DNA of 64,000 nucleotides. Origin: a virus. The notes under the pieces were generated by a model that worked only from the letters and a program-made list of their open reading frames with translations, had not been told where the DNA came from and did not search any database. Position numbers and translations under genes: made by a program. The stretch spans positions 49,328 to 113,327 of IMG/VR virus record IMGVR_UViG_3300001373_000002. One strand, written 5' to 3'. Shown one piece after another: positions 8,721-18,771 of the stretch (position 1 is the stretch's first letter; the number at the start of each line of letters is the position of its first letter).

Positions 8721-9062
8721 TTAGTCATCCCTTCCATATACTCCGAATATATGAATTACTTCTCCAGATTTTGTAGTATAGGTATCTTCGTAGCCTTCTA
8801 CACTGTAATTATCTTCGCTTTCAAGGAAATCTTCGAGTGTGTATATGCACAACTCTTTTAACGCTTCGTCTAAACTCATTTCGTGTACTTTATACTTTTT
8901 AATAAGATCTGCAACTTCTTGTTTTTCGTATATATTACCACCACTATCGACAAACGCCTCTTTGTTTAATAATCTTTGATACACGTCGTCCTCGCATACT
9001 GTAAGAGAGTGTGTGCTGCTTGAGTTTGTTTCGAATACATTTCTTCTAATTTGAATTTTCAT
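8721..9062 (-). CDS. conserved phage protein with ETNSSSTHSL N-terminus
   Basis: Start at ATG 9062, after AAAGGAG; 113 residues. It opens with IRRNVFETNSSSTHSLTVC, a very conserved N-terminus of small proteins in clostridia and their phages, of unknown function. The C-terminus, DTYTTKSGEVIHIFGVYG, is shared with the protein at 19375-19749 (see findings). Driven by the promoter at 9091-9119. Confidence 0.8.
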   Translation of the reverse strand: MKIQIRRNVFETNSSSTHSLTVCEDDVYQRLLNKEAFVDSGGNIYEKQEVADLIKKYKVHEMSLDEALKELCIYTLEDFLESEDNYSVEGYEDTYTTKSGEVIHIFGVYGRDD

Positions 9063-9090
9063 AATTAATCTCCTTTTTTTATTTAATATA

Positions 9091-9119
9091 ATAATACCAC
9101 AACATTTTATATACGTCAA
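9091..9119 (-). promoter_or_regulatory. sigma-A-type promoter (leftward)
   Basis: TTGACG (9119-9114), 17-base spacer ending in TGG, TATTAT (9096-9091). It lies between the nuclease gene and the gene starting at 9062, 29 bases before that ATG. Confidence 0.75.
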
Positions 9120-9122
9120 CAA

Positions 9123-9605
9123 CTATTTTAAAATAGATTCGTCTAAGCAATTTTTGCATATTTCGAATATCAATCTTCCAATATTTGCCTTTTTTATAAA
9201 GTACACATACATACCATTCCTTTTCTGCCATGTAAGTATAGTTCTAAGAAACGCAATTTCGTTAAGTTTAGACTTGTATTTATGTGCGAATATATCGTCT
9301 AGCGAATCCTCTTCTATTAACAAGTAAACATTTGGTATATTTATAAATCTGTTAAACTCCATAAATATTCTTCCGCTATCATCTACGATATTGCCAGAAA
9401 TCTCACTTAGACTATTTTTGCGTTCTATACATAGTTCGTCGGTAAAATATGTATCTATTGGAAACCCTAGTTCTGGACAAGCGTTTATCCTGAACGAGTA
9501 ATCACCAGTTTTCATAAGTCTATTTTCATATACTATTCCGCAGCTATCAAAATAATTAGTTATATGACCATTTACATTTTCACGAGTGTCTAAAAGTATA
9601 ACCAT
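9123..9605 (-). CDS. ERCC4/XPF-type nuclease
   Basis: 160 residues. It opens LLDTRENVNGHI, then MKTGDYSF, and later CIERKNSLSEISGNI. This is the D...GDY...ERK core of the ERCC4 nuclease fold seen in XPF/Mus81 and in phage resolvase-like proteins. A single-domain form acts on branched DNA during recombination or replication. It follows the DNA polymerase gene in the same direction. Confidence 0.85.
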   Translation of the reverse strand: MVILLDTRENVNGHITNYFDSCGIVYENRLMKTGDYSFRINACPELGFPIDTYFTDELCIERKNSLSEISGNIVDDSGRIFMEFNRFINIPNVYLLIEEDSLDDIFAHKYKSKLNEIAFLRTILTWQKRNGMYVYFIKKANIGRLIFEICKNCLDESILK

Positions 9606-9653
9606 ATTGCTTAGTAACTTTTCATAATTCTTTTTGGTGTAATAATATTTGAT

Positions 9654-12600
9654 CTAAATCGCCACCTTTCTATATTTTGTAATCCACATTTCTTTAGTGC
9701 CTACGACCGAAACATAACTATTGGTAGCTTCATCAAACGTACTCTGTGGCTTAGTTTCATATCCGTCAACATATATAACATCGCCTATTTCTAGTTTGCT
9801 TCTGCTAAAGCTTCTCTTATTTATTTTAACCATCATAGATTTTCCGTTGGATAAAGAATATATGCTTAGTTTTGGTGAATATTTTGTGTCTACACCAGTT
9901 ATTAATATCATTTTAGCATACTTCAAGTCTTTAATATCCACATATCCCATAAACTCCATCTGATAGTCTATTAGCTCTCTTAAAGTAATAGATTTTATAG
10001 CTGGTATCTTGGATATAATTTTTTTTATCAACTTACCCACATCTACATTACTATAAGTCTTTTCAGAAACTTTGTTGCACAATTTAGCCATCTCTGATTC
10101 CGAAATTCCTAATTTATCAAGTTCGCTTTTCTTAAATTGAGATCTGTCACATACGCTATTAAATATGTCAACTATTTTTAACAATCTATTAACATCTCCA
10201 AACTCGTCGAAGAAGTTTATCTTTATAAGTATCGATAATTGTTTGCTGTTTAGCGACGTGCTATTTTTTATACTCCATAACAAATCCACAAAATCATCAA
10301 ATTTGCAATCTCTTAAATTATAAAGTTCGGTACAAGATAGTTCATTCATATACTTTACCGATCCAATTCCCCTATATACAACCTTATTGCTTATCATATA
10401 TTTGTAGTTGGAATGTCTGAACTTTATTCCATTTATAGAAATTTCTTTCTGTTTAGCCAATAATTCTCCACTCACAATATCTTCTTCTGTATCGGAATTG
10501 TTAAGATATGCCATTACAAATAATTCTGGATGGTAAAATCTTAGCATAGCACATAAATATCCAATCATGGAATATCCTACTGTATGGTTATATCCGAACT
10601 GATAAGCACTAGAACTTTCTATTATGTCTAAAAATTCCTTAGCTTCCTTTTCAGCAATATGTCTTGGTTGAGTAGATTTTGAACAATATCCTTCTAGTAT
10701 AGACGGCAGTGCATCGTTAAGTCTATCTACTTGTTTTCTTCCTATCGCACGTCTTATATTGTCAGCTTCACTTCCAGATAGTCCACATATCTCTATTAGA
10801 AATCTACTCGTATCTTCTTGGAAAGCTAAATATCCTCTACTTCCTTTAAGCAATTCGTCTATTAATGGCGATGGATTTTTGTTTATTATTCCACTAGCAA
10901 GCCGATCTCTGTATATTTTCCCAGACGGTCTTATCGCAGCGTTAGTAAGTGAAATATGAGATATCTCTGTAGGTTTTATTCTTTGAAGCATATCAAAAGC
11001 AAATTTACTTTCGAACTGAAAAATTCCAACAGCATATTTTATCATATCATCCCATACTTTCATATCGCTCCAGTCTATCTCATAAGATTTAGGATATTTC
11101 TTGCCAAGACATCTATATACATCTTTTATTATCTCGATATTTTTAAGCCCAAGAATATCATACTTTACCAAACTAATCTCGTGTATTTCGTCCATATTTA
11201 TAGACATACATCTTTTATTATCTTCCCAAAAAGTGCCATAGTTGTCATTCAACGTCGTCGGAGAAACAACTATTCCAGCTGGATGTATTCCTTTAGAAAC
11301 AACTACGTTTACCATTCCTTTATAGTAGTAAAATATGTCGCTATATTTTTCAATACATTTATCCTTGTCGGTAGAAAACTCTTCTTTCACCTTTTTGGCA
11401 AAATCTAAACTTAAATTGTATGGAATTTTAACATTTTTGTCTTTAAGGCTATATCCATTATCTAACATCCACTTATTTCTAAATCCTCTTACAATCCCAT
11501 CTATAGCAGCTTTATCTCCCATTGTGCCAGTAACAAGTATGTATGACGTATATTCAATTCCGAATCTATCTATTATATATTCATAAACTTTACATCTATC
11601 TGATGGAGCAAAATCTAAATCAATATCTCCGATCTCTTTTCTGTCTTTATTGGCAAATCTTGAGAAAACAGTATTCCATCTTATAGGATCTACGTCTGTG
11701 ATATCTGTAATAAATGCTATAATAGAACCTCCTACAGAACCTCTGCAAAATCCAATTGGTATATCGTTTTCCCAACACCAACAACATAACTCAGACATAA
11801 ATAATATAAATCCAATCATTCCAATTTCTTTAAATACTGCCAACTCTTCTTTAATGCCATTTATATAATCTTCATATTTTTCACTAACCAAATGTCCGTT
11901 ATTATACTTGGTTTTTAGCATATCATTTATTCTAGTTTCCAATATACAATATTCATCTTCGTACAACTTGGGATATTTAAAGCTTAAATCTAACTCGAAA
12001 CCATCAACGCTATCAGCCATAACATTTGTATTTTCTACAGCCAATTCATAAACTTCTTTATCTAATGAACCTTGAAGCCTAAACATATCTAAGACTTCTT
12101 CGTAGGATTTACATGTCAGATCAAAATCGTCTTCGTTGGAAAATAACATCCCTTTAGAATATTGAAGCATAGTTCTACACTCTGCTTTATAACCATCTAA
12201 TGAATGAGTGTCAGTTCCAGCTATCAACGGTTTATTTGTTATCTTGGATAGTTCGTACAGATGACTATTATATTCAATCTGTTCCTTGCAATTAGTGTGA
12301 GGTTGAATTTCGTAGTAATCATATGCATAAATAAGTCTGCTATAATAATTATTAATTCTGTTAACTCTCGACGCTGCTTCTTCGTTTAAATTTTCATTTT
12401 TTGCAAGTTCTTCTTTTAATTTTATAAGTTTATTAAGAGGAGATGCCAAGCAGGCTGAAATTTTTATTACGTTGTCAGATATATTCAAGAACTCGTCAAA
12501 TGTGAGTCTAGGTTTGTAGTGTACATGATCCTTTTGTGTAGACAGATCTATTAGCGAATTAACCTCTTTAAAGCCTTCTGGATATGTCTTAGCTATCAAT

Positions 12601-12965
12601 ATACTATGATAATTATCTCTTATATTTTCATCTAAAGTTTCAGTAAGATATATTTCAACTCCATGAATATATTTTATTGGTTTGAGCTCCAAAACTGAAA
12701 CATCGCTAATTCCAGAAAGTATTTTATCCAGTCCATTCTTCTCTACATATATTGGACTTTTTAAACTTCCGCCATAAACTTTATATTGTGTCGATTCGCA
12801 GTACATTTTTTTATCAACCCAATCGTAGGTATTACCATGTTCGGTGAAGCATATTGACGTATGTCCTAGCTCTTTGGCTCTATGAATATAATCTTTGTAA
12901 TTAGTAGTACTATCAAGTAAACTTAATTCGGTATGCACATGAAACCATGTAATATTTTTGTCCAT
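9654..12965 (-). CDS. dnaE: bacterial-type C-family DNA polymerase III alpha subunit (DnaE-like)
   Basis: 1103 residues, close to full length for DnaE. The N-terminal PHP domain begins WFHVHTELSLLDST and contains CFTEHGNT and GTDTHSLDG. The polymerase active site is visible as IGDIDLDFAPSDR (about residue 440), with the paired aspartates that bind metal. FCRGSVGGS and SYQFGYNHTVGYSM-like blocks also match the family. The C-terminal part carries an OB-fold-like region. This is the phage replicase; it forms a replication block with the nuclease downstream and the primase and helicase upstream. Confidence 0.95.
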   Translation of the reverse strand: MDKNITWFHVHTELSLLDSTTNYKDYIHRAKELGHTSICFTEHGNTYDWVDKKMYCESTQYKVYGGSLKSPIYVEKNGLDKILSGISDVSVLELKPIKYIHGVEIYLTETLDENIRDNYHSILIAKTYPEGFKEVNSLIDLSTQKDHVHYKPRLTFDEFLNISDNVIKISACLASPLNKLIKLKEELAKNENLNEEAASRVNRINNYYSRLIYAYDYYEIQPHTNCKEQIEYNSHLYELSKITNKPLIAGTDTHSLDGYKAECRTMLQYSKGMLFSNEDDFDLTCKSYEEVLDMFRLQGSLDKEVYELAVENTNVMADSVDGFELDLSFKYPKLYEDEYCILETRINDMLKTKYNNGHLVSEKYEDYINGIKEELAVFKEIGMIGFILFMSELCCWCWENDIPIGFCRGSVGGSIIAFITDITDVDPIRWNTVFSRFANKDRKEIGDIDLDFAPSDRCKVYEYIIDRFGIEYTSYILVTGTMGDKAAIDGIVRGFRNKWMLDNGYSLKDKNVKIPYNLSLDFAKKVKEEFSTDKDKCIEKYSDIFYYYKGMVNVVVSKGIHPAGIVVSPTTLNDNYGTFWEDNKRCMSINMDEIHEISLVKYDILGLKNIEIIKDVYRCLGKKYPKSYEIDWSDMKVWDDMIKYAVGIFQFESKFAFDMLQRIKPTEISHISLTNAAIRPSGKIYRDRLASGIINKNPSPLIDELLKGSRGYLAFQEDTSRFLIEICGLSGSEADNIRRAIGRKQVDRLNDALPSILEGYCSKSTQPRHIAEKEAKEFLDIIESSSAYQFGYNHTVGYSMIGYLCAMLRFYHPELFVMAYLNNSDTEEDIVSGELLAKQKEISINGIKFRHSNYKYMISNKVVYRGIGSVKYMNELSCTELYNLRDCKFDDFVDLLWSIKNSTSLNSKQLSILIKINFFDEFGDVNRLLKIVDIFNSVCDRSQFKKSELDKLGISESEMAKLCNKVSEKTYSNVDVGKLIKKIISKIPAIKSITLRELIDYQMEFMGYVDIKDLKYAKMILITGVDTKYSPKLSIYSLSNGKSMMVKINKRSFSRSKLEIGDVIYVDGYETKPQSTFDEATNSYVSVVGTKEMWITKYRKVAI

Positions 12966-12978
12966 ACGTCAACCTCCA

Positions 12979-13755
12979 TTATTCTTCTATATTATATTCG
13001 CATGTATATCTGAAATCGCATAATCTTTGGCATTGTATAAAATCTTTATTTGCAACAAAAGTCTTGTCTTTATATATTTTCTTTATAGTATCTTCTGCCC
13101 ATAAAATACTGTTATTATATTCCTCTTGGTTGAATGGTATTGTGTAAAACTTACTATCCCTAAAATGCAACCATGTTATTTCGCTAGGATATGATCCATA
13201 TTTGGTATATATATCTTTGCAGTATAAATACATTTGCTTTTTATACGATTCAAAGTTGTTCATGCAACTCTTTAATATTCCACCTTTTACCTTTTCTGGG
13301 AATTGAGAACTTTTAAAGTCTAACACAGTAATCTTGTCTTCGTTTTTATCCTTAATTACTAAGTCGATAAATCCTCTAAATTTATACTTATCAACCATAA
13401 AATCGCACTTATCTTCAATTCCTATAATTTCGTAGTTGTCAAACCAATCAAAATCGAACTCGGAAAGGAATTTGCAGCAATCGTAATAACCTTTGTCCAT
13501 AGTCGAAGATTTCGTTACGTATTCTATACTTTTGTAATTTTTAATGTAGTATTCAGTAATTTCTTCTATAGTTAGTTCTTTTTTGAAATACATCTCCAAC
13601 GTCTTATGGATTAACTTACCATTTTCAGCCCACCAATTTCCAGAACCGCATCTCTCTTCTATATATTTTAAATAAAATGAGTATGGGCATTGCTCGTAAG
13701 AATGTATTCTACTATAAGAAAACGTCATCTTATCTAATTCTTTTTTATAAGACAT
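12979..13755 (-). CDS. PD-(D/E)XK (Cas4/RecB-like) nuclease with Fe-S cysteines
   Basis: About 258 residues from the ATG at 13755 (the longer frame starts with a TTG that has no spacing from its ribosome site). Motifs: SYSRIHSYEQCPYSFYLKY at the start, GFIDLVI then VLDFKSS (the D and DxK of the nuclease), and a C-terminal CQRLCDFRYTCEY. One early and three late cysteines are the arrangement that holds an iron-sulfur cluster in Cas4/AddB-type nucleases. It probably processes DNA ends with the annealing protein further on. Confidence 0.9.
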   Translation of the reverse strand: MSYKKELDKMTFSYSRIHSYEQCPYSFYLKYIEERCGSGNWWAENGKLIHKTLEMYFKKELTIEEITEYYIKNYKSIEYVTKSSTMDKGYYDCCKFLSEFDFDWFDNYEIIGIEDKCDFMVDKYKFRGFIDLVIKDKNEDKITVLDFKSSQFPEKVKGGILKSCMNNFESYKKQMYLYCKDIYTKYGSYPSEITWLHFRDSKFYTIPFNQEEYNNSILWAEDTIKKIYKDKTFVANKDFIQCQRLCDFRYTCEYNIEE

Positions 13756-13774
13756 ATGCTCCAACTTCCTATTC

Positions 13775-13897
13775 TTATTTTTTGTAAAACATAAACGATA
13801 TTACCATCCTTAATTTTTGATACCATTTAATTTTAATTCCATGATGTAGCTCCATCTTATTTATCATTTTTAGCATATTAATCATCTTGCTATACAT
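13775..13897 (-). CDS. basic microprotein, 40 aa (possible)
   Basis: An open frame between two genes, read from ATG at 13897 (or the better-spaced ATG at 13885) to TAA. AAGGAGG lies just upstream. The product is methionine- and lysine-rich with a hydrophobic end (VISFMFYKK). No homologue recognised. Confidence 0.4.
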   Translation of the reverse strand: MYSKMINMLKMINKMELHHGIKIKWYQKLRMVISFMFYKK

Positions 13898-13902
13898 CCT
13901 CC

Positions 13903-14226
13903 TTATTTTAACTTTTTCTCTGCTCTTCTTTTTCTCTGCATCTCCATCTGTCTTTCTTTATTTTCAGCATACCAGTTAGATGCTTTGGTTATATTTTTAT
14001 TTCTAAACTCTTCGTCATTATGATATCTTTCTCTTTGATAGTTAGCATAGTACTCTTTATTCTCTTCTCTATGCTTTGCACTTCTTTCTAGTTGCTTCTT
14101 GTCAGTCTTAAGTCCAGAAAACTCCTTGTCTCTTGCATTAGCCTTTATCTTTTCTTCTGTAGATATAGAATCGTTGATACAGTCTGAAAACTTACACGCA
14201 AAACATTTCATATCACATATAGCCAT
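13903..14226 (-). CDS. highly charged protein with N-terminal cysteines, 107 aa
   Basis: AGGAGG precedes the ATG. The first 16 residues hold three cysteines (CDMKCFACKFSDC region), and the rest is very rich in K, E, R, N and Y (ENKEYYANYQRERYH, then RQMEMQRKRRAEKK), giving a long basic helix. Similar Lys/Arg-rich small phage proteins are thought to bind nucleic acid. It lies between primase and nuclease. Function inferred only loosely. Confidence 0.7.
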   Translation of the reverse strand: MAICDMKCFACKFSDCINDSISTEEKIKANARDKEFSGLKTDKKQLERSAKHREENKEYYANYQRERYHNDEEFRNKNITKASNWYAENKERQMEMQRKRRAEKKLK

Positions 14227-14242
14227 TTCAAAATCCTCCTAG

Positions 14243-15253
14243 TTATATAATTTTTGTTTTATTTTTATATAGTGAATTCCAAATATCTATCCCTTTGTCT
14301 ATTGGAGAACATTTAGAATCTTTACCACCTAATAATTTATTACGGTCTTCTATTATATATACATCTAAAAATCTCTTTAATGTATCGATATCTTTTCTTA
14401 CTCTTCTTTCGTTGTAATCAACATCAGAATCATAACAGAATACAACTTTGCATCCTAGTTTTATCAATATTACAATCTGCTCATGAGTAAGCGTATGTTT
14501 CTCTGCTGCTACCGAATCTTTTACATCATTCCCATAAAGTTTCATTACGCTCTTTATACTTTCAAATATTTTAATCTCTCCACTTTCTTTTATAAATGGA
14601 AGAGTATGATTTATTCCTTGAAAGTAGTCTAATGTTCCTATCGGATAGTAATTGGTATATTTTGACAATCCTATCTGTTTATAATTAGGAATTCTAGTTC
14701 TAGCCTTTATGTTTATAAAGTTCCCATTATTATCATAAACTGGATAAACTATCTGATTAGATCTTTTGTCTACTCTTATCTCGAATAAATCTATTTCTTC
14801 TTGTCTTATTCCTTCTGATAGCCATTCATCTATCCTATCAATAGTATAGCAATTATATATCGACTTGTCAAGTATTTTTCTTTCATTTACACAATCAATT
14901 TTTCTGCTATCCATTATCTTTTTTATATCACGATTCACCTTTACTGTTTCTGATTGGCACATTGTACTCAAATCAATCTCTGCAAGCAACGAAGCTTTTT
15001 TTACCGATTCATCATATGGAAGCTTCTCTACATTATTCAGCCACGAGATTATACCTCCTCCGATACCACAAGAAAAACAATAAAACCTATTCTTAATTGG
15101 AGTAACCGATAGCGAAGGAGTTAAATCTGTATGTAAAGGGCAAGTAATGAAATAGTCATTATTTTTCTGCTTCATTTCGTTGCTTCTGGATATATATTCT
15201 AGCAAATCTACAGATTCGTTTATTGACTGCAAAAATTCATAATCGTATTTCAT
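14243..15253 (-). CDS. dnaG: DNA primase, DnaG type
   Basis: 336 residues. A CHC2 zinc finger is visible: CPLH at residues 38-41 and CFSCG near residue 60. The TOPRIM region has FESIKSVMKLYG (glutamate of motif I) and VVFCYDSDVDY (the DxD). At this length it lacks the C-terminal helicase-binding domain of cellular DnaG. It makes RNA primers with the helicase encoded 12 bases upstream. Confidence 0.92.
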   Translation of the reverse strand: MKYDYEFLQSINESVDLLEYISRSNEMKQKNNDYFITCPLHTDLTPSLSVTPIKNRFYCFSCGIGGGIISWLNNVEKLPYDESVKKASLLAEIDLSTMCQSETVKVNRDIKKIMDSRKIDCVNERKILDKSIYNCYTIDRIDEWLSEGIRQEEIDLFEIRVDKRSNQIVYPVYDNNGNFINIKARTRIPNYKQIGLSKYTNYYPIGTLDYFQGINHTLPFIKESGEIKIFESIKSVMKLYGNDVKDSVAAEKHTLTHEQIVILIKLGCKVVFCYDSDVDYNERRVRKDIDTLKRFLDVYIIEDRNKLLGGKDSKCSPIDKGIDIWNSLYKNKTKII

Positions 15254-15265
15254 TTTGCCTCCTAC

Positions 15266-16627
15266 TTATATAAATGGATTTTCTTCTAAAATATGTTTCT
15301 TGGCTTCTACGATTCTTATGCTAGTTCCAAGAAATTTCATGTCAATATAATCATTTTGGTTTCTATGATTTTTACCAAGTCTGTTAAGTTTTACCGTAAA
15401 TTTATGAGTGCCACACTCAGCTCCGTCACGTATGATTTCTTCTGGTGTTTTTTCTTCAAACTTACATGCAACAGTACAATATCTCTCTATTCCGTCAGAC
15501 TCGGCTACAACTCCAGTTCTTGATAACTGACAAAATGCTAACACTGGAATTTTTAACTCGCCAGCAACTCTGTTTTTTAAAAAGTTGGTTAACGATCCCA
15601 TTTCTAATGATCGGCTTGCACTATCAATTATCGAATCAGCACCTTTAATATAGTCATATATAACCATTTTTAGCCCAACTTCTATCTTTTTTTGCGCCAC
15701 AATCGAGAACATTTGTTCTTTTGTCATGCTCGGAGCGTAATGATGGTATATTGGCAACTTTGAAATATTTTCTATAGCTCTTTCTATCTTTATATTTTCT
15801 TCATTTGTAAGACTTTCATGCTTTATTTTTTCTCCAGACAATCCACTAAAATAAGATATTAATCGCAAAGAGAATTGATCTGATGGCATTTCTGTATCAA
15901 ATATCAATACTGGAATTCCTTGAAGTGCCAAATTTACCGCAGTAGCTAACGATAACAAAGATTTGCCCACCTTCATTCTTGCCTCGATAATGTATAATTC
16001 TCCGTCCTCGAAATGAAAAAAGTTATTAATGCTTTCGTACGGAGTTGGAAATCCATAAGTTCCGCATCTTTCTTTTATAGACTTTATACTATTCCATGTT
16101 GACATAACATTACCTCCTATGGTTGAAATTTCGCCATCGGTCACAAATTTTGTAGTGAGTGAATTAAAGTCATTATATATGTTACCACTCATCTCCTCAA
16201 GAGTTACATCTTTTTTTGTACACATTTGCTGCCAATTCATTGACTGCTTTAGAAATTCTCTTTTGAAGGCAAGAGTCATAACTATTTTTACCAACATCAA
16301 ATATTCTTCCACCGTATCTCGCTTGCTGTTAAAACAAAGGTCTATATATTCTTGTATCTTGGGAAGATTATACTCTTCCGTCTTTCTCTTTACGGCTGGA
16401 TGCGAAGATATTATTTGCTCAATATTCAATGCAGTAATATTTGTTATTTTACTATTAAGAAGTTCTTTTACAGCCCAATAAATACATGCATTGTCTGTAT
16501 GATAGAAAAACTTTTCATGAAAGTATACCGAGTGCGTAATAAATTCTGGATGATAAATTAAAGTAGAAACAATTCCAGCTTCGGCTTTACTATCAACCAT
16601 CTCTGATAATTGTTCGGTTAATCCCAA
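15266..16627 (-). CDS. dnaB: replicative DNA helicase, DnaB family
   Basis: 453 residues starting with TTG at 16627, nine bases after AGAGGAGG; no ATG fits. The N-terminal domain begins EAGIVSTLIYHPEF. The Walker A is EARMKVGKSLLS, which lacks the usual extra glycines but keeps GKS; Walker B-like VLIFDTEM and a later FCQLSR fit the RecA core. It unwinds the fork for the phage polymerase and recruits the primase. Confidence 0.93.
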   Translation of the reverse strand: MGLTEQLSEMVDSKAEAGIVSTLIYHPEFITHSVYFHEKFFYHTDNACIYWAVKELLNSKITNITALNIEQIISSHPAVKRKTEEYNLPKIQEYIDLCFNSKRDTVEEYLMLVKIVMTLAFKREFLKQSMNWQQMCTKKDVTLEEMSGNIYNDFNSLTTKFVTDGEISTIGGNVMSTWNSIKSIKERCGTYGFPTPYESINNFFHFEDGELYIIEARMKVGKSLLSLATAVNLALQGIPVLIFDTEMPSDQFSLRLISYFSGLSGEKIKHESLTNEENIKIERAIENISKLPIYHHYAPSMTKEQMFSIVAQKKIEVGLKMVIYDYIKGADSIIDSASRSLEMGSLTNFLKNRVAGELKIPVLAFCQLSRTGVVAESDGIERYCTVACKFEEKTPEEIIRDGAECGTHKFTVKLNRLGKNHRNQNDYIDMKFLGTSIRIVEAKKHILEENPFI

Positions 16628-16667
16628 TAAGCATACCTCCTCTTTGAGTTACATTTTATTAATTAAA

Positions 16668-17867
16668 TTATTCATTGTCAAAAATACATTCTAGCACTTT
16701 AGCCATTCTTGTAATCATCGGAACTACTAATGCATTCCCCATGCAAAAATATCTCATTCTCTCCGTCATTCCAGTATTTGTCCAGTTATCGTCAAATCCA
16801 TTTAGACGTTCAGATTCTAACGGCGTAATTACTCTTAGTTTATTAGTGCTATTACACATTACTACGTGCGAACTTCTGTTGCAAGTACTTTCGCTAGTTA
16901 GCATAGTCCTACTAGGTCTGTCTAAGAAATCTGGAAATGGCACTGCTCCTTCGGAATATATGTATTCATGACCAGTCTTCGAAATTCTATTTATCTTTTT
17001 AGAATTTTTAAGATATTCCCACTTAGATATATTCTGTCCTAAGTAATACTTTTCGTCAACAACTTTTTCTAATACATCGCAAAGATTTATAGTGGTTTCT
17101 CTTTTTTCTAATACTTTAACTGTGTATATTTCCCCGTCGCTCATATATCCCGCATTCTCAAATTCAAACATATAGTTGTCAGATACATTTTGTATATAAT
17201 TATATTCTACAGTTGAATATTTTAATACCTCGCATTCACTTATTGGAAATGCTTTGCAAAAAAAACCATCCTTTGTAATTATATCTAACTTATCATCAAT
17301 GTTCATCCTTTGTTTAAATTTAGTACTTGTTTTGTATGCAAATATAAATACTCTTCTCCTTCTTTGCGCTGCCCCATACGACGCTGCGTTTACAACTCGC
17401 CATTCTACGTCATATCCGAGTTTGGCAAAGCACGATAGTATTATTCCAAAATCCCTACCTCTTTGCGTTGAAGGTGATTTTAAAAGCCTATCTACATTTT
17501 CAAGCAATACAAACGGAGGACTTTTAGCTAATAATACATCCATTATAGACCACCATAGTACTCCTTTTTTACCTTTAATTCCTTCTTGACCATTCAAGCA
17601 TCTGGCAACTGAATAATCTTGACATGGAAATCCTCCTACTAATAAATTATGATTTGGAATATTTTCTTTATTTACTTCGTTTATATCTATATTTGTAAAT
17701 TGATCAATATACCCATAATGTTTTAGATAACAGTCGTGCGCCCACTGATTTTTTTTATTAGGTTCGTATTGATTAAACCACACAGTATCCCAGTCTTTAT
17801 TTTGTCTTTCTAGTCCCAATCGAAATCCACCCACACCAGCAAACAACTCGCAAACGGTCTTTTCCAT
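16668..17867 (-). CDS. DNA cytosine-5 methyltransferase
   Basis: 399 residues. Motif I ELFAGVGGFRLGL, catalytic GFPCQDYSVA (motif IV cysteine), LLENV (motif VI), YGAAQRRRRVF (motif VIII), and late SERLNGFDDNWT with MGNALVVP (motif X). All motifs are intact, so it should be active. The recognition sequence cannot be read from the protein. It lies inside the replication block, so modification may be coupled to DNA synthesis. Confidence 0.95.
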   Translation of the reverse strand: MEKTVCELFAGVGGFRLGLERQNKDWDTVWFNQYEPNKKNQWAHDCYLKHYGYIDQFTNIDINEVNKENIPNHNLLVGGFPCQDYSVARCLNGQEGIKGKKGVLWWSIMDVLLAKSPPFVLLENVDRLLKSPSTQRGRDFGIILSCFAKLGYDVEWRVVNAASYGAAQRRRRVFIFAYKTSTKFKQRMNIDDKLDIITKDGFFCKAFPISECEVLKYSTVEYNYIQNVSDNYMFEFENAGYMSDGEIYTVKVLEKRETTINLCDVLEKVVDEKYYLGQNISKWEYLKNSKKINRISKTGHEYIYSEGAVPFPDFLDRPSRTMLTSESTCNRSSHVVMCNSTNKLRVITPLESERLNGFDDNWTNTGMTERMRYFCMGNALVVPMITRMAKVLECIFDNE

Positions 17868-17900
17868 TGCCCACCTCTTTTCGTTGTATTTTGTTAATTG

Positions 17901-18371
17901 CTAGAATATATCACCAAATAGACTAGTAGGTTTCTGACGCTTTACTTCGCTTTGAACAGGAATAAACTCGTTGTCACATTCGTCTTCAATATTATCTATA
18001 ATTTTGCTAGATTTAAATATATTCCAAGCCTTCAAAACATCGTCTCGGTCTATTAAATAATATATGCTCTGTGGGTATGAAACTTTTATATTGTTAGACA
18101 CCGAATATTTTAACGCAAAAAGAAGATAGTCGGAATCAATTCTTTTTGCAAATATTATATTGTTTATAACTTTCATTAGATTGCTAAAGACAACAGTCTT
18201 ACTTATATTTTCTGCGAAGTAATCTCTTATCTTTATTACGTTTTCTTTGTTTTTGGCACAGTCTTTGTGATATTTACGCCTATTAACTATAACAACATCC
18301 TCCCCTAAAATATCTGGGGAGTCATGCTGACATTTAATATATGTACACTTATATATATTATCTTCTGCCAT
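17901..18371 (-). CDS. zinc-finger protein, 156 aa
   Basis: N-terminal CTYIKCQHDS and later YHKDCAKN give three cysteines and two histidines placed as in small CCHC-type zinc knuckles. The remainder is helical, and the end is SLFGDIF. It lies between helicase/methyltransferase and SSB, so a helicase-loader or replication-accessory role is possible, but I do not recognise the family. Confidence 0.7.
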   Translation of the reverse strand: MAEDNIYKCTYIKCQHDSPDILGEDVVIVNRRKYHKDCAKNKENVIKIRDYFAENISKTVVFSNLMKVINNIIFAKRIDSDYLLFALKYSVSNNIKVSYPQSIYYLIDRDDVLKAWNIFKSSKIIDNIEDECDNEFIPVQSEVKRQKPTSLFGDIF

Positions 18372-18381
18372 AATCTACCTC

Positions 18382-18753
18382 CTAATTAAAAGGAAGTTCT
18401 TCGTCTAAATCTGTAGGGATATTCATAAATCCATCAGATTGTGGTTTTGTTGGCAAAGGATTTGTGCTATCTAGCATTTCGAAGTCGAATACTAAAAAGT
18501 TAGTGTAGTATTTTTCATCTTGTTTTGAAGTAGTAACGTCGCAAGATTCGATCTTTACTCTTCCGTTAAATCCTACAGTTGAATTAATCTTTGTGTGTGC
18601 GTCTCCAATAAATCTTACAAACTTGGAAGAAAAGTCTGTCTCGTATTTATCGGTACTCTTATCCTTTCTACTTGTGCTAAGTTCCACAATTGAATACTTA
18701 CCTTTGTTGTCTACGTTCCAAATCTTTGCATATGCTCCAGTTCTAAATCCCAT
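18382..18753 (-). CDS. ssb: single-stranded DNA-binding protein
   Basis: 123 residues. Beta-rich OB-like body with YAKIWNVDNKGKYSIVELS, then KFVRFIGDAH. The tail is acidic and ends DLDEELPFN, the kind of acidic hydrophobic tip SSBs use to recruit partners. It sits directly next to the annealing protein. Family assignment is by pattern and context. Confidence 0.75.
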   Translation of the reverse strand: MGFRTGAYAKIWNVDNKGKYSIVELSTSRKDKSTDKYETDFSSKFVRFIGDAHTKINSTVGFNGRVKIESCDVTTSKQDEKYYTNFLVFDFEMLDSTNPLPTKPQSDGFMNIPTDLDEELPFN

Positions 18754-18771
18754 AATCTATACCTCCGTTTT